64,000 nucleotides of DNA from Phialocephala subalpina (GCA_900073065.1 FJOG01000002.1:2932460-2996459), one strand, 5' to 3'; positions 47,019 through 57,417 are shown, counted from the first letter of the stretch. Translations and numbers: made by a program. Notes: generated from the letters alone by a model not told the origin.

Positions 47019-48268
47019 ATGTACACGACAATGATCGCATCCCCATTCCTCGCCGTCCTCCTCTTCTCTGTCTCTGTCCTCGGGCATATGGAGATGACCT
47101 TCCCGCCACCTTTCCGCTCTAAGTACAACCATTTTGTTCCCGAGGCCCTCGTCCAGTACAACATGACAAGCCCCCTCCAATCAGCATCAGATGGCCCTCA
47201 GGCCAATTTTCCGTGCAGAAATTTACTGGTAGATCTTGGCACGGCAGCTGGGACTTCTGTTATGACCTGGACTCAAGGAAGCAGTGTCAACTTCACTCTC
47301 GCTGGTAGCGCAGTCCACGCTGGTGGCACATGTCAAGCTGCTCTCAGCAATGACGCTGGAAAATCCTGGTATGTTGTAAAGACATACTATGGTTGCCCTC
47401 TCGCCGCTGGCAATTTCCAACTGGATATCCCTTCAGACACCCCGACTGGTGCCTCTGTTTTCGCCTGGACCTGGTACAACAACATTGGTATGTTATATTC
47501 CTTCCCTTTATACAAAGACAACGTACTAACTCTGCAACAGGTAATCGCGAAATCTACATGAATTGTGCTTCTATCACCATTGCAGCCGGTTCTGGACCTG
47601 CGCCCAAGGTCGCTTTCTCAGCGCGCCCTGATTTGTTTGTCGCGAATGTCGGTAACGGCTGCACCACGGCAGAAACTTTCGATGTCCTTATCCCAAACCC
47701 AGGACCCGACGTTGTCCAGCTTGGAACAGCGAAGCAAGCAGCACCAAGTGGTGTATGTTCCTCGGCCAACGGTATTGGAGGTCGCAAGTCACCTTCATCG
47801 GGTGCTTTGGATCCAGGCTCTTCGAACTCTGGAGCATCCAGCGCAGTCGCCCCGGTCGTCTCTAGTGCAACACCCTCCTCATCCTCGATCCTCTCGATCC
47901 AGATCCTTCCGACCACCACGAGTATTACATCGGTCTTCGTCACCTCAATGGTCTCGAGCTCAGCGATCGCAACATCAGCTATTGCAACCTCAGTCTACGC
48001 AAGCTCGACAGGCACAGCCTCAGGCCCCCAATCTACCGGTGGTTCTACCTCAGGTCTCACACCAACCGTCGACGGGCAGTGCTCTGGGTCTCAGACTTGC
48101 TCCGGTCAATCAGAATACGGTCCTTGCTGCTCTCAGTGGGGATGGTGCGGAAACGATGCTGACCACTGCGGAACTGGCTGCATGGCAGGCTTCGGCTCTT
48201 GTGGTCTCAACGCCACCTCGCTCTCGACTGGCCTCCGACCTCGACATGTTCGCCAATTCAAGATCTGA
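47019..48268 (+). CDS. AA11-like lytic polysaccharide monooxygenase with C-terminal CBM18
   Basis: Exons 47019-47487 and 47541-48268, 398 aa; the intron joins G|GTATGT to CAACAG|GT. A signal peptide of 22 residues (..LLFSVSVLG) leaves His23 at the mature N-terminus ([10 protein letters not shown]), the first ligand of a copper histidine brace. H100 (VHAGGTCQ) is the second and Y162 in NREIYMNC the axial Tyr. SPL..NFPC is also typical of AA11. A long Ser/Thr linker (about 230-330) leads to a hevein-like CBM18 at about 335-372 (CGxx..[15 protein letters not shown]). AA11 enzymes oxidatively cleave chitin, and CBM18 binds chitin, so chitin is the likely substrate. It sits between members of the CGH-protein block, possibly by chance. 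Confidence 0.85.
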
Positions 48269-48755
48269 GCTGTGATCTAATCACAGTAAGGGTGGAGATG
48301 GCGAGCATTGTACATACAGTTACATTCACATTCAGGGGAAGGATTCAAAATAACTTCACGGAGGGACATTGAGTCTGGTACTCTACATTTACATATATTC
48401 GATTCTTGACGATCGACTTTGATACTGTGCATACGCGAATGAAGACGCAAGTCACCCCAAACCTTTCTTTAGATCGATTTTTGTACACGTGACCATCTGC
48501 AGTGATACTCTCCCAAACTGCCCCTTCCTTACTTCTTTGGCTTGTTGATCTGTTCAAGTAATTTCGATGATCCTGCCGAGAAAAATGTAAGCCGGTACTG
48601 TTCGCCTGTTCCTCGAACAACATGGAACAGACGAACTGGTTCTCCTACCCAACTACTTCCTTCCCAGTCTCTTCCCGCTTCAATCTACCTGTACTCAAAT
48701 CACGTATTACCAACACAACATTCACAGTCCACAACTACAATCTAGCACATCGATA
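48269..48755. other. Intergenic
   Basis: 487 bp holding the 3' end of the AA11-like gene and the promoter of the next small gene. Nothing else recognised. Confidence 0.45.
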
Positions 48756-48944
48756 ATGTGTTCCATCGCCCGAAAAGTCTACCGCTGCGGCCATCTCTCC
48801 TCACCTCGCATCATCCACTGCCACCACGCTCGCTCCATCGGCATGCTACTTAAAGACTGCGATGACTTTGAGCATATTCAAGTCAGAAGCAGACACCGAT
48901 GTAGATGGTGCCGAGAGCAGTATTCTAGCTGCGTGATTTTGTAA
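48756..48944 (+). CDS. Small Cys/His protein, CGH paralogue 1 (62 aa)
   Basis: Intronless, ATG at 48756 in the context CGATAATGTG. Begins MCSIARKVYRCGH; conserved features are C2, C11-G-H13, CHH at 22-24, RSIG at 26-29, C35-x-DF, HRC-x2-CR and a C-terminal C-V. About 43% identical by my alignment to the next gene, with one residue of length difference. Seven cysteines and several His suggest one or two zinc sites. No signal peptide. Function unknown. Confidence 0.6.
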   Translation: MCSIARKVYRCGHLSSPRIIHCHHARSIGMLLKDCDDFEHIQVRSRHRCRWCREQYSSCVIL

Positions 48945-49117
48945 AACAGATCTAGCCTAGAGAGACTCAAGCCTGTTCCCACCAGACTGTTCCCCCAGAC
49001 TCAAGCATCAGAAATCCATAGAACAACTTCACCCATCTGCCTACTTATGTCCCCAACCCCTTCCACTTCCGTTTCGTCCAATCTCTCCAACTTAAAACCA
49101 AAACCAGCATATCCAAA

Positions 49118-49303
49118 ATGTGCACACTCACCTTCACCAAGTATTGCTGCGGCCATACTTCCAAGAAGAAACACCGCTGCCACCACACTCGATCTATTGG
49201 TGGCTACGCGCGTGCATGCAGTGACTTCCGTCGCGTGCGGATATGGAGCTTTCATCGATGTACTCGCTGCCGAGCGCAGTGGGGTGATTGCGTTGTCCAG
49301 TAA
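49118..49303 (+). CDS. Small Cys/His protein, CGH paralogue 2 (61 aa)
   Basis: Intronless, ATG at 49118, same strand as its paralogue 170 bp upstream. Begins MCTLTFTKYCCGH and shares CHH-x-RSIG, C-x-DF, HRC-x2-CR-x-Q and a final C-V. Eight cysteines. The conservation of metal-type residues with loose conservation elsewhere indicates selection on a small folded protein. Tandem duplication is the simplest origin. Confidence 0.6.
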   Translation: MCTLTFTKYCCGHTSKKKHRCHHTRSIGGYARACSDFRRVRIWSFHRCTRCRAQWGDCVVQ

Positions 49304-49731
49304 GTCTGAACCCATAAGAGAGAGAGAGATGACGGTGGAAGGGAGGTGAGTGATTGAGATTCGACTCTGAGAGTTTGTTTCTGTGTACATTTTTTGCGGT
49401 GAATATCCTTGCTTTTGCGAGGACTGTTGAGAATGATGAACTTGCCTCCGAGTTAATGGAGAGACACTAGTGCCTCGAGAGCGAGACGGGGAAAGATAGA
49501 TAGGGAGCAATGAAAATTACATGCCACCACAATATGCATGTCCCAAATGAACGTGAAACATGAATGCAAACAGTCCCGACTTGAATCAATTCTTCCTGTC
49601 AATCTTATTCAGTTAATAACACATCATCAGACTCGGCATACGAAGTCTTCAAAATGAACACCAACACCAACTTCAATTCCGGGTTTCTTTTCTAGTAATC
49701 AACTTTGGAAGCGCAAGCAATCAACAGCATA
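49304..49731. other. Intergenic
   Basis: 428 bp with nothing recognisable. Confidence 0.4.
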
Positions 49732-49935
49732 ATGTGGAACATTCTAGACATCAGAACTATATGCCAAGAATGTGGCCACGTCAAGACCGAACGAAGAATC
49801 ACAGCCGCACAATACAACAGGTTCTACTTTTTCGGCAGCCTCGAAGAAGCTCATGCGGGACCAGCGACCTCAGTGCGACACTTGACTGCCCCAGATTTCT
49901 GTAACTACGGATGCCCTGGTCCCGATAGAAAATAA
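49732..49935 (+). CDS. Small CxxCGH protein, 67 aa
   Basis: ATG at 49732 (MWNILDIRTICQECGH); the frame is open 27 bp further upstream but only from a TTG. C11-x2-C14-G-H16 near the start and C-x3-C near the end (DFCNYGC) could bind one metal ion. No signal peptide. Resembles the neighbouring CGH proteins only in motif, not in overall sequence. Confidence 0.45.
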   Translation: MWNILDIRTICQECGHVKTERRITAAQYNRFYFFGSLEEAHAGPATSVRHLTAPDFCNYGCPGPDRK

Positions 49936-50315
49936 AAGAGAAGATTCAATCTAGAATATACAATCAATAAATCTCCCGATTTCAACTGTGCGACAGCGAT
50001 GCGACACGAAGGACCACGGGTAAGCAAATGCCATTGAATGGCGCACATCGAATAGCCCCGCTCTTGAGAGGCTCCTCGGGGTTCATGATGGAAACAGGGA
50101 GTACAGTGGAGTGAACTAGAAAGCAAAAAGCAAAGGCATCAATGTTCTTGACGAAGAACAAGACTGATATCTTTTAAAGACAAAGGAACAATACTCCACT
50201 TGTTTGTATTTCCCCCCAACCGCTGCAACACGATGTCCTCTGTTCTCACCACCAACTTTCCTGAATCAAGCATCCTCCAAGACCACCACGACAAGTTCAA
50301 CACTAGACATATACG
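49936..50315. other. Intergenic
   Basis: 380 bp. An alternative frame starting at the ATG at 50233 overlaps the next gene but has poor composition. Nothing else seen. Confidence 0.4.
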
Positions 50316-51023
50316 ATGGCCTTACGCTTGGAGAATATGCAAGAGCCCCACTTGGACCCTCGCTGGCAAAAAGTTTCAAACTACATCAGAATCCGGAAGC
50401 TAGAATTCTGCCAGCCAAATTGCCCTCAATGCGAACAATGGCAGGCGCACGAGCCCCTACCAAGACGCACTTTCATCGAGAACCTGCTCGCTGTTCGTCA
50501 CGGACAGAAAGAGCTGGAGTACTACGAGCGCAAGCGCCTCGAGGTTCTCACCCGCCAACAAGAGGTTCTAGTAGATAATTCCAACCTGGTAAGAACTAGG
50601 AGGGAAGAAAGTCAGTATCAGCTCGATATTATAGAGCTCAAAGCCGCCCTTGATGTGTCCGAGGTGCTGCAGGGAGTGTTCCAACTAATCTGGAACGTCG
50701 GTGTGCGAGACGAAGAGGAAGCCATTATTGACTTCATTCTTCGCTCGAGACGCTTCTTAAAAGATTCATCCGAGCGCGAAGAGTCTAGGAAACAGATTCT
50801 TGCCATCATCGAACAGTATCGTATGCTTATGGATAGTTGGATTGAGCAACATTGTCAGGGCTTACGCGCCTTTTATGAGGAAGCTGATCGTCGTACTGAT
50901 GAAACAAAATGGGCAATGGCTGACGGCCAGAGAATGATCGATCAAGGTATCTCATGGTACATAGAGAAGCAACAGACATTATTCAATGATGTTCCCATTC
51001 TGCTGTTCCGACGTGGATGGTAG
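50316..51023 (+). CDS. Coiled-coil protein with N-terminal CxxxCxxC, 235 aa
   Basis: ATG at 50316. C32-x3-C36-x2-C39 (CQPNCPQC) lies in an otherwise soluble N-terminus. Residues 60-225 are almost continuous charged helix with heptad-like runs (ELEYYERKRLEVLTRQQEVL), predicted coiled coil. It ends in LLFRRGW. Immediately after, two more coding-like frames follow (51017-51226 and 51229-51438), each in a different phase. They may be further exons or the result of frameshifts; splice options I tried were not convincing. Function unknown. Confidence 0.5.
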   Translation: MALRLENMQEPHLDPRWQKVSNYIRIRKLEFCQPNCPQCEQWQAHEPLPRRTFIENLLAVRHGQKELEYYERKRLEVLTRQQEVLVDNSNLVRTRREESQYQLDIIELKAALDVSEVLQGVFQLIWNVGVRDEEEAIIDFILRSRRFLKDSSEREESRKQILAIIEQYRMLMDSWIEQHCQGLRAFYEEADRRTDETKWAMADGQRMIDQGISWYIEKQQTLFNDVPILLFRRGW

Positions 51024-51438
51024 CTCGTGAGATTGTCCCTTTCCTCTCCCGACTGTCCATGTTAGGTGAACTGATAGAACTGAGGGGTCTGGCTGGACCA
51101 GACGTCCAAATGAATATAAATGAGGTGACTTTTTCCATTTTCAGAAAGCTACTTTCGATCTTTCCCATGCTTCGTGAAACATACAATCATGATTCTACTA
51201 TACCCATTTTGCAGCCATTTTCGTAGCCATGGTATTCGAATCACTCATCTCGGTCCCTGTACATGCACCCCACCCTCTTCACGAGGGCTTTGAGGCTCTC
51301 GGGTCCAATGAGCAGCTCACCCTGTCACTCAAACGGCACAAACATAACCAAAAAGCGTTTCCCATTCCAGCTGAAGACGCCATGTGCGAGAAACTTCAGA
51401 ACAAACTGCGCGCTTTCTTTCATGACGTTGTGGCTTAG
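51017..51438 (+). other. Two coding-like frames after the coiled-coil gene
   Basis: 51017-51226 (VAREIVPFLSRLSMLGELIE, IFRKLLSIFPMLRE) overlaps the previous stop by 7 bp in another phase. 51229-51438 (MVFESLISVPVHAPHPLHEG, AMCEKLQNKLRAFFHDVV) follows in a third phase. A splice from TTCCGAC|GTGGAT to GTTAG|GT would join the first to the upstream gene but uses a weak donor. Confidence 0.3.
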
Positions 51439-51731
51439 CGTAAAGAGACAGAACAATAAGTATAATAAGAAGCTTTGACGAGCCAAAACAAATGTAACAA
51501 TGGAAGATCAAAGCGAAGTACAAGACTATTGAGCTTAGTCGCAAACTATTCCAGGAAGAAGCAGAGCAAAATCGGCTCCATCTCTCTTTCATACCAGCTC
51601 GTCCACCCTCTCTCACTTCATCACCACTTCATCGTCACACTTCAACAGCCATTTCATTTCCACACTTCCAGATCCAGCCTCAATCCTCATATGAGCTCAG
51701 CATCTAGCAAATTTCCAAGCGCTTCACAGCA
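51439..51731. other. Intergenic
   Basis: 293 bp, nothing recognised. Confidence 0.4.
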
Positions 51732-51992
51732 ATGAATCGACAAATGCGTTACTGCTCCAAGTGCCAAGCCGATTTACTCGAGAATTCGCAGCATTGTGCC
51801 TGCCACGCTGGCTGTGGCAGGAAATGTATACTCCACACCGACAACCCGAACGGACAATTAATCTCATTTACAGTTTTCCTGAACGGATTCGAGAACCTTT
51901 GCAAACGATGCGAAGAGAATCGGCCGGGTGGGCGATACGAATTCGACTCCTTGTACACTGGAAAGCCGTGTGAATGTTGCAAGGATGTGTAG
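51732..51992 (+). CDS. Cys-rich zinc-ribbon-like protein, 86 aa
   Basis: Intronless, ATG at 51732 (MNRQMRYCSKC). Cysteines occur as C8-x2-C11, a dense cluster CACHAGCGRKC at 22-32, C-x2-C in LCKRCEEN and a terminal CECC. Eleven cysteines in 86 residues without a signal peptide suggest intracellular metal binding instead of disulfides. No named family recognised. It is the right-most member of the small Cys/His-rich gene block. Confidence 0.5.
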   Translation: MNRQMRYCSKCQADLLENSQHCACHAGCGRKCILHTDNPNGQLISFTVFLNGFENLCKRCEENRPGGRYEFDSLYTGKPCECCKDV

Positions 51993-52777
51993 AAAGGAGT
52001 TCCATAGGAAGTATGATGTTAAGATCTCAACTTGGTGGCTGCGATGGGGGTCCTATCTTCCCAGCAAATCGCAAACACCATGAGATCCTTGCTATCGATG
52101 CTCGTACTTCCTAAAGCAAGTTCAAATTAGGAAATCACCAAAAAATCTAAAAGTGAAAATAGAGGAGAAAACAGTCACAAAAATAAACTCTTTTCGAGCA
52201 ATACGTACAAGCCACAAATGATTTCCGTAACATGTAAAAAGTGAATTTTCTTTTGGACAATGAGAACGACTAATGATCAATCCTTCATGAATTACTTCTC
52301 TGGCATAAAATAAATAGTGCTGAATTCGACATGTTTTAATAGGACGACGCCTGACTGAGCCCACCCAGAATTGATCAATCGAGGAGCAACAAGAAGCAAA
52401 GGAACATGGGAATTCCAAGATAAATGTCCGAATAAGAAGCCAGCCTTGCTGGAATTTCTGGATAGGGCAAGGCCAACCAATGTAGCGCACGTCACAGGAA
52501 TTGAACTGTTGGGGACATAGAACATGGACGCAAAGGCTGAAAGATATGTCCGTGAAAGATGGTATATACAGGTAAAATGAAAACAAAGCACAAAAACATT
52601 ACTCGAATCTTGTCTAGGTCATCAAAAAGAGCGCTGATGCAACCTCCCATTGTCCTCGCTTCACTAAAGCATCATGAAATTCTCTGGCCTTGCTACTCCT
52701 TCCCGCTCCTGTGTCACTCTCGATCGATGCTCAATTTGCAGTCCAACATCAACTCCACAGTCTTGCAGCATAATGAC
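51993..52777. other. Intergenic between convergent genes
   Basis: 785 bp holding both 3' ends; the open frames on the minus strand are AT-rich and unrecognised. Confidence 0.45.
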
Positions 52778-53573
52778 TTAACCCGTCCAAACAGCGGGTC
52801 CAGGAGGAGTGTAACTCGTTGGCTATCATCAAATCAGCATCACTCCCAACCATACAACCCGCGAGAAACTCACCACAGGATAATAAATATTAAGCATAAT
52901 TCCCGGATCAGTCGCCTTATATGCTCCGGGAAATGCCACCAAGGGACCAGGAGTCCCTGTCCCACCACCAGTAACTGTAACCTGACCACACGAGATATAG
53001 AATTGTGCTCCGCCAGAGCTTTGAGCGACATGCAGGCCGATGTGTTCGACGCGGAGGAGATAGTCGCCGCTAGGTGTCCCCTTGGGGACTGTGAAGGATA
53101 CAGATGTCGCACCTATTTGAGTATTAGTAGAGTTCTGGTGATCAGGAGTGGGGTTGAGACGTACTATCTGTAGGCCATGACAGAGCTTGACCTCCGAATT
53201 TGGGACCTTGCTCAAAAATCTTGAACCATACAGCACCACTCCCATCAAAATTTGCAGCAGTACTTCCAGCCGGAACCTTTGCCATATAGACAAGTAGAGG
53301 ACCTGGGTGGTAAATGTCTGGATTTGCCGAAAAGCCGACTGTGGAACCAGCAGCTATGGAGAGCGTTGATGGGGCGAAAGCAGTTGAGCCGTTCACGTTG
53401 CACCTGATGTCCGGGGAGGCAACATTCGCGACAGGATTGAATGTATAGTATCCCGTCCACTGTCGAACGTATTGCCATGCTGGAGTTGTGGTTGTGCCTG
53501 AGATGATGGAGGGGAAGTTGTAATGGGCGTGAGCTGCCGTCGCAAGAGCTAAGAAAGGGGTGATGACCTTCAT
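52778..53573 (-). CDS. AA9 lytic polysaccharide monooxygenase
   Basis: Three exons on the minus strand, 53573-53165, 53112-52874 and 52822-52778, 230 aa. The introns (52 and 51 bp) have CTAAT or CTGAT branch-like sites. A 16-residue signal peptide ([16 protein letters not shown]) leaves His17 as the mature N-terminus (HYNFPSI). H89 in [15 protein letters not shown] is the second copper ligand and the Tyr in [10 protein letters not shown] the axial residue. The small last exon gives [14 protein letters not shown], the usual C-terminus of single-domain AA9s. It cleaves cellulose or related glucans oxidatively outside the cell and would act with the GH7 enzyme of this window. The frame is open upstream to 53669, but the N-terminus there is not secretory. 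Confidence 0.93.
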
Positions 53574-53669
53574 GACGAAGACAAATTCAAAAAGCAGAAT
53601 ATAGACGAGAAGTGAAGAGGACGAAGTGGGTGGAGAGCAAGAGAAAGAGTGGTGTGTACCACAACCCAT

Positions 53670-53677
53670 CTTATATA
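53670..53677 (-). promoter_or_regulatory. TATA box of the AA9 gene
   Basis: TATATAAG on the minus strand about 97 bp upstream of the ATG at 53573. Confidence 0.5.
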
Positions 53678-54422
53678 CCCAACCTCATAGGCACTTGCCG
53701 GGCTTCCGAGCAGCCATGCCCAAACTGACATGTCTCCCATGCATCACTTGATTGCAGTGATATTGCGATACCTTCTACCTGCCCCATTCATCAAGCTTCG
53801 ATTTTCATCTGCAGTCTGAACGAAACGAGGCCGCCTTACAAACGCCATCGCAAGCTCCGGATTGTGCCTCATTTCGCGGCACTTTTACCCCAGAGTTAAG
53901 CGTCGGCAATCTATCCAGCTGACCTCATGATCTCAAATCACAATTTTTGTGAGTGGTGACATTTTGGTTCTCAATATACTTGACATCCGGCTAAGTTGCC
54001 ACAGGCTTCTCGTTCCGTTCGACGCTTTAGCCATATTGGTTCTTGGCACGTGTGCCTCCGTTGTTTTCATCAAGTAAAACCTTCGAGTCTCGGGAGGAGA
54101 GCCGGTGAAACATGGCTCCGGGTTCAAAATCGTTGTGTAGATGAATCGATTCGTGGTCCAATATCCCGATGTTGCACAGAGAAAGCTTGTTTTCATCTCC
54201 TAGTGACGAGGCAACTTAACGAAGGATGATAATAGCAGGGACGAAAGCGATGGCTTGACGACGCTGCATGTCCAAAGGGAAATTGATAATGCGATCTAAC
54301 ATTTCGTGGAAAGATAGACACGAGGCGAGATGACCGAATGAACAGCAGGGACTGAATGTAAACATGTTTGGTATCTCTAAAAATCGCAAAATCAGCAGCC
54401 CAGAATTAAATCGTCAACCATT
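53678..54422. other. Intergenic
   Basis: 745 bp between the AA9 promoter and the 3' end of the glycosyltransferase gene. Short unrecognised frames only. Confidence 0.45.
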
Positions 54423-56064
54423 TCAAGATGAACTCTGTTGGGTACTCTCCACGATCTCGATGATCTTTTCGCAAGCCTTCTTCCGCCCTCCGGGCCTCGC
54501 ACTTATGGCAGCTAGTTCTCTGGCCTTCTCCTTCATGCGTGCAACTTCAGGAGTATAGCCCAGAACTTTGAAGAGCGCTCGCGACAACTCTCCTGCTTCC
54601 ACGCTTGGTGCCGCTGACCGGCTGCCGTAAACCCCTATTCCGAGCCACTCTACTCGGTTGGCAAAATCCAGAGTATCGAGCCAGCATGGAAGAATGACTT
54701 GAGGAACCCCCGCACTGTCGATCGTCAGCATACGTACGCTCGTGAATAATGGGTATGCACACCTCAAAGCTTCGTGAAAAGAATTCGAACCACCATGGTG
54801 AACGGAGCAGATCACGTGTCCGCTTTGCAACACTGCCAGTGGATCTACAGAAAGCCATTCGATGACCTTCACTCTCCCAGTCGCGGTAAATGGATCGATA
54901 GCTTTCAGTGACTCTTTCTTAGCGCCCGTAACTGTGAACCCGCTCGTTGTTTTGGCTCTGGAGACCGATAGCCCGCCAGAAGTCTTGAGTTTCCAGAGCA
55001 CTTGCACATTTGGCAATTTCTCCAGGACAACCTTCAATCCCATAGCGAACTGCCTCGCCATTTCATCGTCCATCCGGATGTGGGACCCGAGATTGATCAA
55101 TATCGTTGGGGATGCCTCTAGCCATGCGCAAAGCTTGGGATCTTGTTCTTGCACTGATCGAAATGGAGGAAGGATCGGGCCACAAGGAGTGACGTTCGGC
55201 GGAACATAGCATGGATAGTCTGTCTCCGGGGTCGAAACTAAAAGATACTGATTCTCTTTCTCCCAGATATTGAAAACAGGCGACAGTTTGGGCAAACCGC
55301 GAGCTTGTCGCCAGCTAATCATCTCCTTCACTTTTGGGGACGTGATCAGAATCCATAATAGCCTGATCTTGAGGAAGATGTTAGCGGGAATGAGGTACCA
55401 TGGAACTGGATAAGGGAATGCAGAAGATACACTAGGCGCGGTCAGTATGAAGCTCGGGAACACCTCGTTTGTGCGATACGTACGCTGGCCATCTGCAAAG
55501 CTGAGTGAACAATGGTTGCTGCTTCTTGCAAATCTCCTGAAACGTATTCGGACTGAGAATAACGCAGGATCGTGAAATGGCTTTGCAAGCTTCTAGCCCC
55601 TGGCTCATAAGTGGATCAATCACGATGAGATCTGGGGAAGTGCAGCGCAGGATGTCAATGCAGCTCTCATATCCCATCATGTACTCTTTCTCGTCCCATG
55701 TCGTTGCAATCGCTGGAAGAGTGATTCGATAGGTTTTCGAAGCGCCTCTGATACCGGGAGGAAATGGACCTATGAATTCATTCTTGTTTGCAAGTGCTTC
55801 TAACGCAGACGTCCCCGTGACGGTATGAAACCTGGCAGGAAAGGCATTGTTAGGGACCAATTCGTTGATGTCCTGGATACGTTTCTCGAGAGGGCTGAAG
55901 GAAGCCACGTGGATTTCGTATGTCTGAAGCAGAAGCAATTCGTGGACAACTGCGAGTATGACATTCGCCTGACCGTATTCGCTGCTGGTGAGGAAGGTGA
56001 TCTTCTTCCGGTTCCCGCCACCCGCAAGAGATTCCGCCATTGAAGCTTTCATCATCGATATCAT
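54423..56064 (-). CDS. GT1-family UDP-glycosyltransferase
   Basis: Three exons, 56064-55484, 55431-54763 and 54714-54423, 513 aa. The second intron (54762-54715, 48 bp, TGCTGAC branch) is open and in phase, so a naive translation inserts 16 extra residues into the donor-binding site; removing it restores HEALSAGVPQVILPCWLD. The N-terminal acceptor domain begins KKITFLTSSEYGQANV. The C-terminal domain has ILINLGSHI and HHGGSNSFHEAL at about 405-416, then LDFANRVEWLGIGV, which together form the nucleotide-sugar site of GT1 enzymes. Such fungal enzymes glucosylate sterols, lipids or secondary metabolites; the acceptor is unknown. No signal peptide. The first of several Met codons was chosen. Confidence 0.88.
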
Positions 56065-56690
56065 CTGCTACTGGCATCAATATTGCCACATTATATCTAT
56101 GATGATAACAATGAAGGGCTCATGCCCCAGGCTTGGCGGATATCCCTTGATATATCTCTCAGGAACCAGCCGCGGGCGGGGAAGGTAAATGCCGCCGTCA
56201 CACAGGATGGCCGTTCAACTTCCAGGGCTCGATATCAATCCATGAGGCCCGAGCGTAGTACCAGTGTGCCATCGATCATCGAGGCTTGTTTTCGGTGACT
56301 GCCATGCTGTATTTGGATGGTGCCTCGGTTCTTTGTCCCCAGGTTGGGTGATGATCATCCCTGTCAAAACCGCTCACATGCAGATACTTATTGGAACTGC
56401 CGATCGAGAGAATAAGGAAGTCGCAAACGCATGGTTGTATGTGATATCTTGCAGCAAAATAAAACTCAACTTACAAGGTGCAGGTGAGATGCCGAAGTGA
56501 GAGAAGGTCGGAGATTAAATCAAACGTACGCCTACTAATCGGCCCTAGGCTGAACGGGGACCCTTCATTTGTCGAGCTCGAGGACGAGCATCAAGACATC
56601 AAGCCTTCCTTGCGCAGAATTGTAACAATTTTCCTTTCGAGATGTCCCCAGCATAGTCTGAGTTCGATAAAGCCTATTCGAAATCTGAAT
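56065..56690. other. Intergenic, glycosyltransferase promoter
   Basis: 626 bp between the glycosyltransferase start and the retropepsin-like gene, which transcribe away from each other. Nothing recognised. Confidence 0.4.
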
Positions 56691-57417
56691 ATGCGTCACG
56701 TGAGACTATTTTTAGCTTCATTCTCATCTAGACTATCACCCACAACTTATAGATTAACCTTTTTGAAGATCATTCCTCGCCATCCGTCATCAATCGAGAA
56801 CAAGGGACAGAAGTTCTTACCACTCTTTTCAACTTCGGTGTCTTCTTACGAGTATACCTCAAAGACTATCCGTCACTCGAATATCAAAAAGTGTCTCAAC
56901 TTCTTCCGCAAAAGCTTTCGTAAACTTCGTCCCAAAAAGCAGCTGGCAGATCCTCCACTGAAGGGGCCATGCCCATGCGTGAATCAAGTGGAGGGTTATG
57001 ATGCCTTCTCATATTCAAATTTGATTGCAGACATCGTTAACCCTCGAGGTTCTGTGCTTAAAGGGGTGGTAGATACAAGCTCATTCATAACGCTTATGCC
57101 AAGACCGGTTTGCAAAGAAAGTTACTCTCAATTCAAGCTTCGTCAAATGACCTGCCATGAAGCCACTATCAGGGGTTACACTGGAGGTGAAGGTCGTCTA
57201 CTGAGCGACTGAGATTGCTGGGAAGGATGGGTTTAACGTCAGGTTGGAGGGTGTAATTCATGTTGTGGATGACATTGTATCAGATATTCTGGTGGGTATG
57301 GATCTACTCGGTCCAGCTAGGGCGAGTCTGGTGTTTGAGAAGGATGGTGGGGGTTTGAATGCAGGAGGTGCAAAGGGACTTCTGAGATATCTTAGGGCTA
57401 TCCACGCAAAAGAATGA
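56691..57417 (+). pseudogene. Frameshifted retropepsin-like (A2-type aspartic protease fold) gene
   Basis: The frame from ATG 56691 (MRHVRLFLASFSSRL) reads to a TGA at 57210-57212. It contains GVVDTSSFITLMPR, which resembles the DTG-containing active-site loop of retropepsins but with Ser in place of Gly. Around 57205 the sequence moves to another phase, where TEIAGKDGFNVRLEGVIHVV and SDILVGMDLLGPA follow up to the TGA at 57415-57417. The ILVGMDLL motif is the normal second half of such domains, so the two parts belong together. Either a sequencing error, a missed intron or true decay separates them. The N-terminus is basic and may be a mitochondrial-type leader. No reverse transcriptase or LTR was found near it. 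Confidence 0.55.

Noticed and set aside
47565..48275. 236-codon frame overlapping the AA11-like gene
   Set aside because: Alternative-phase shadow of the Ser/Thr linker and CBM18; the other phase carries the conserved LPMO and CBM motifs.
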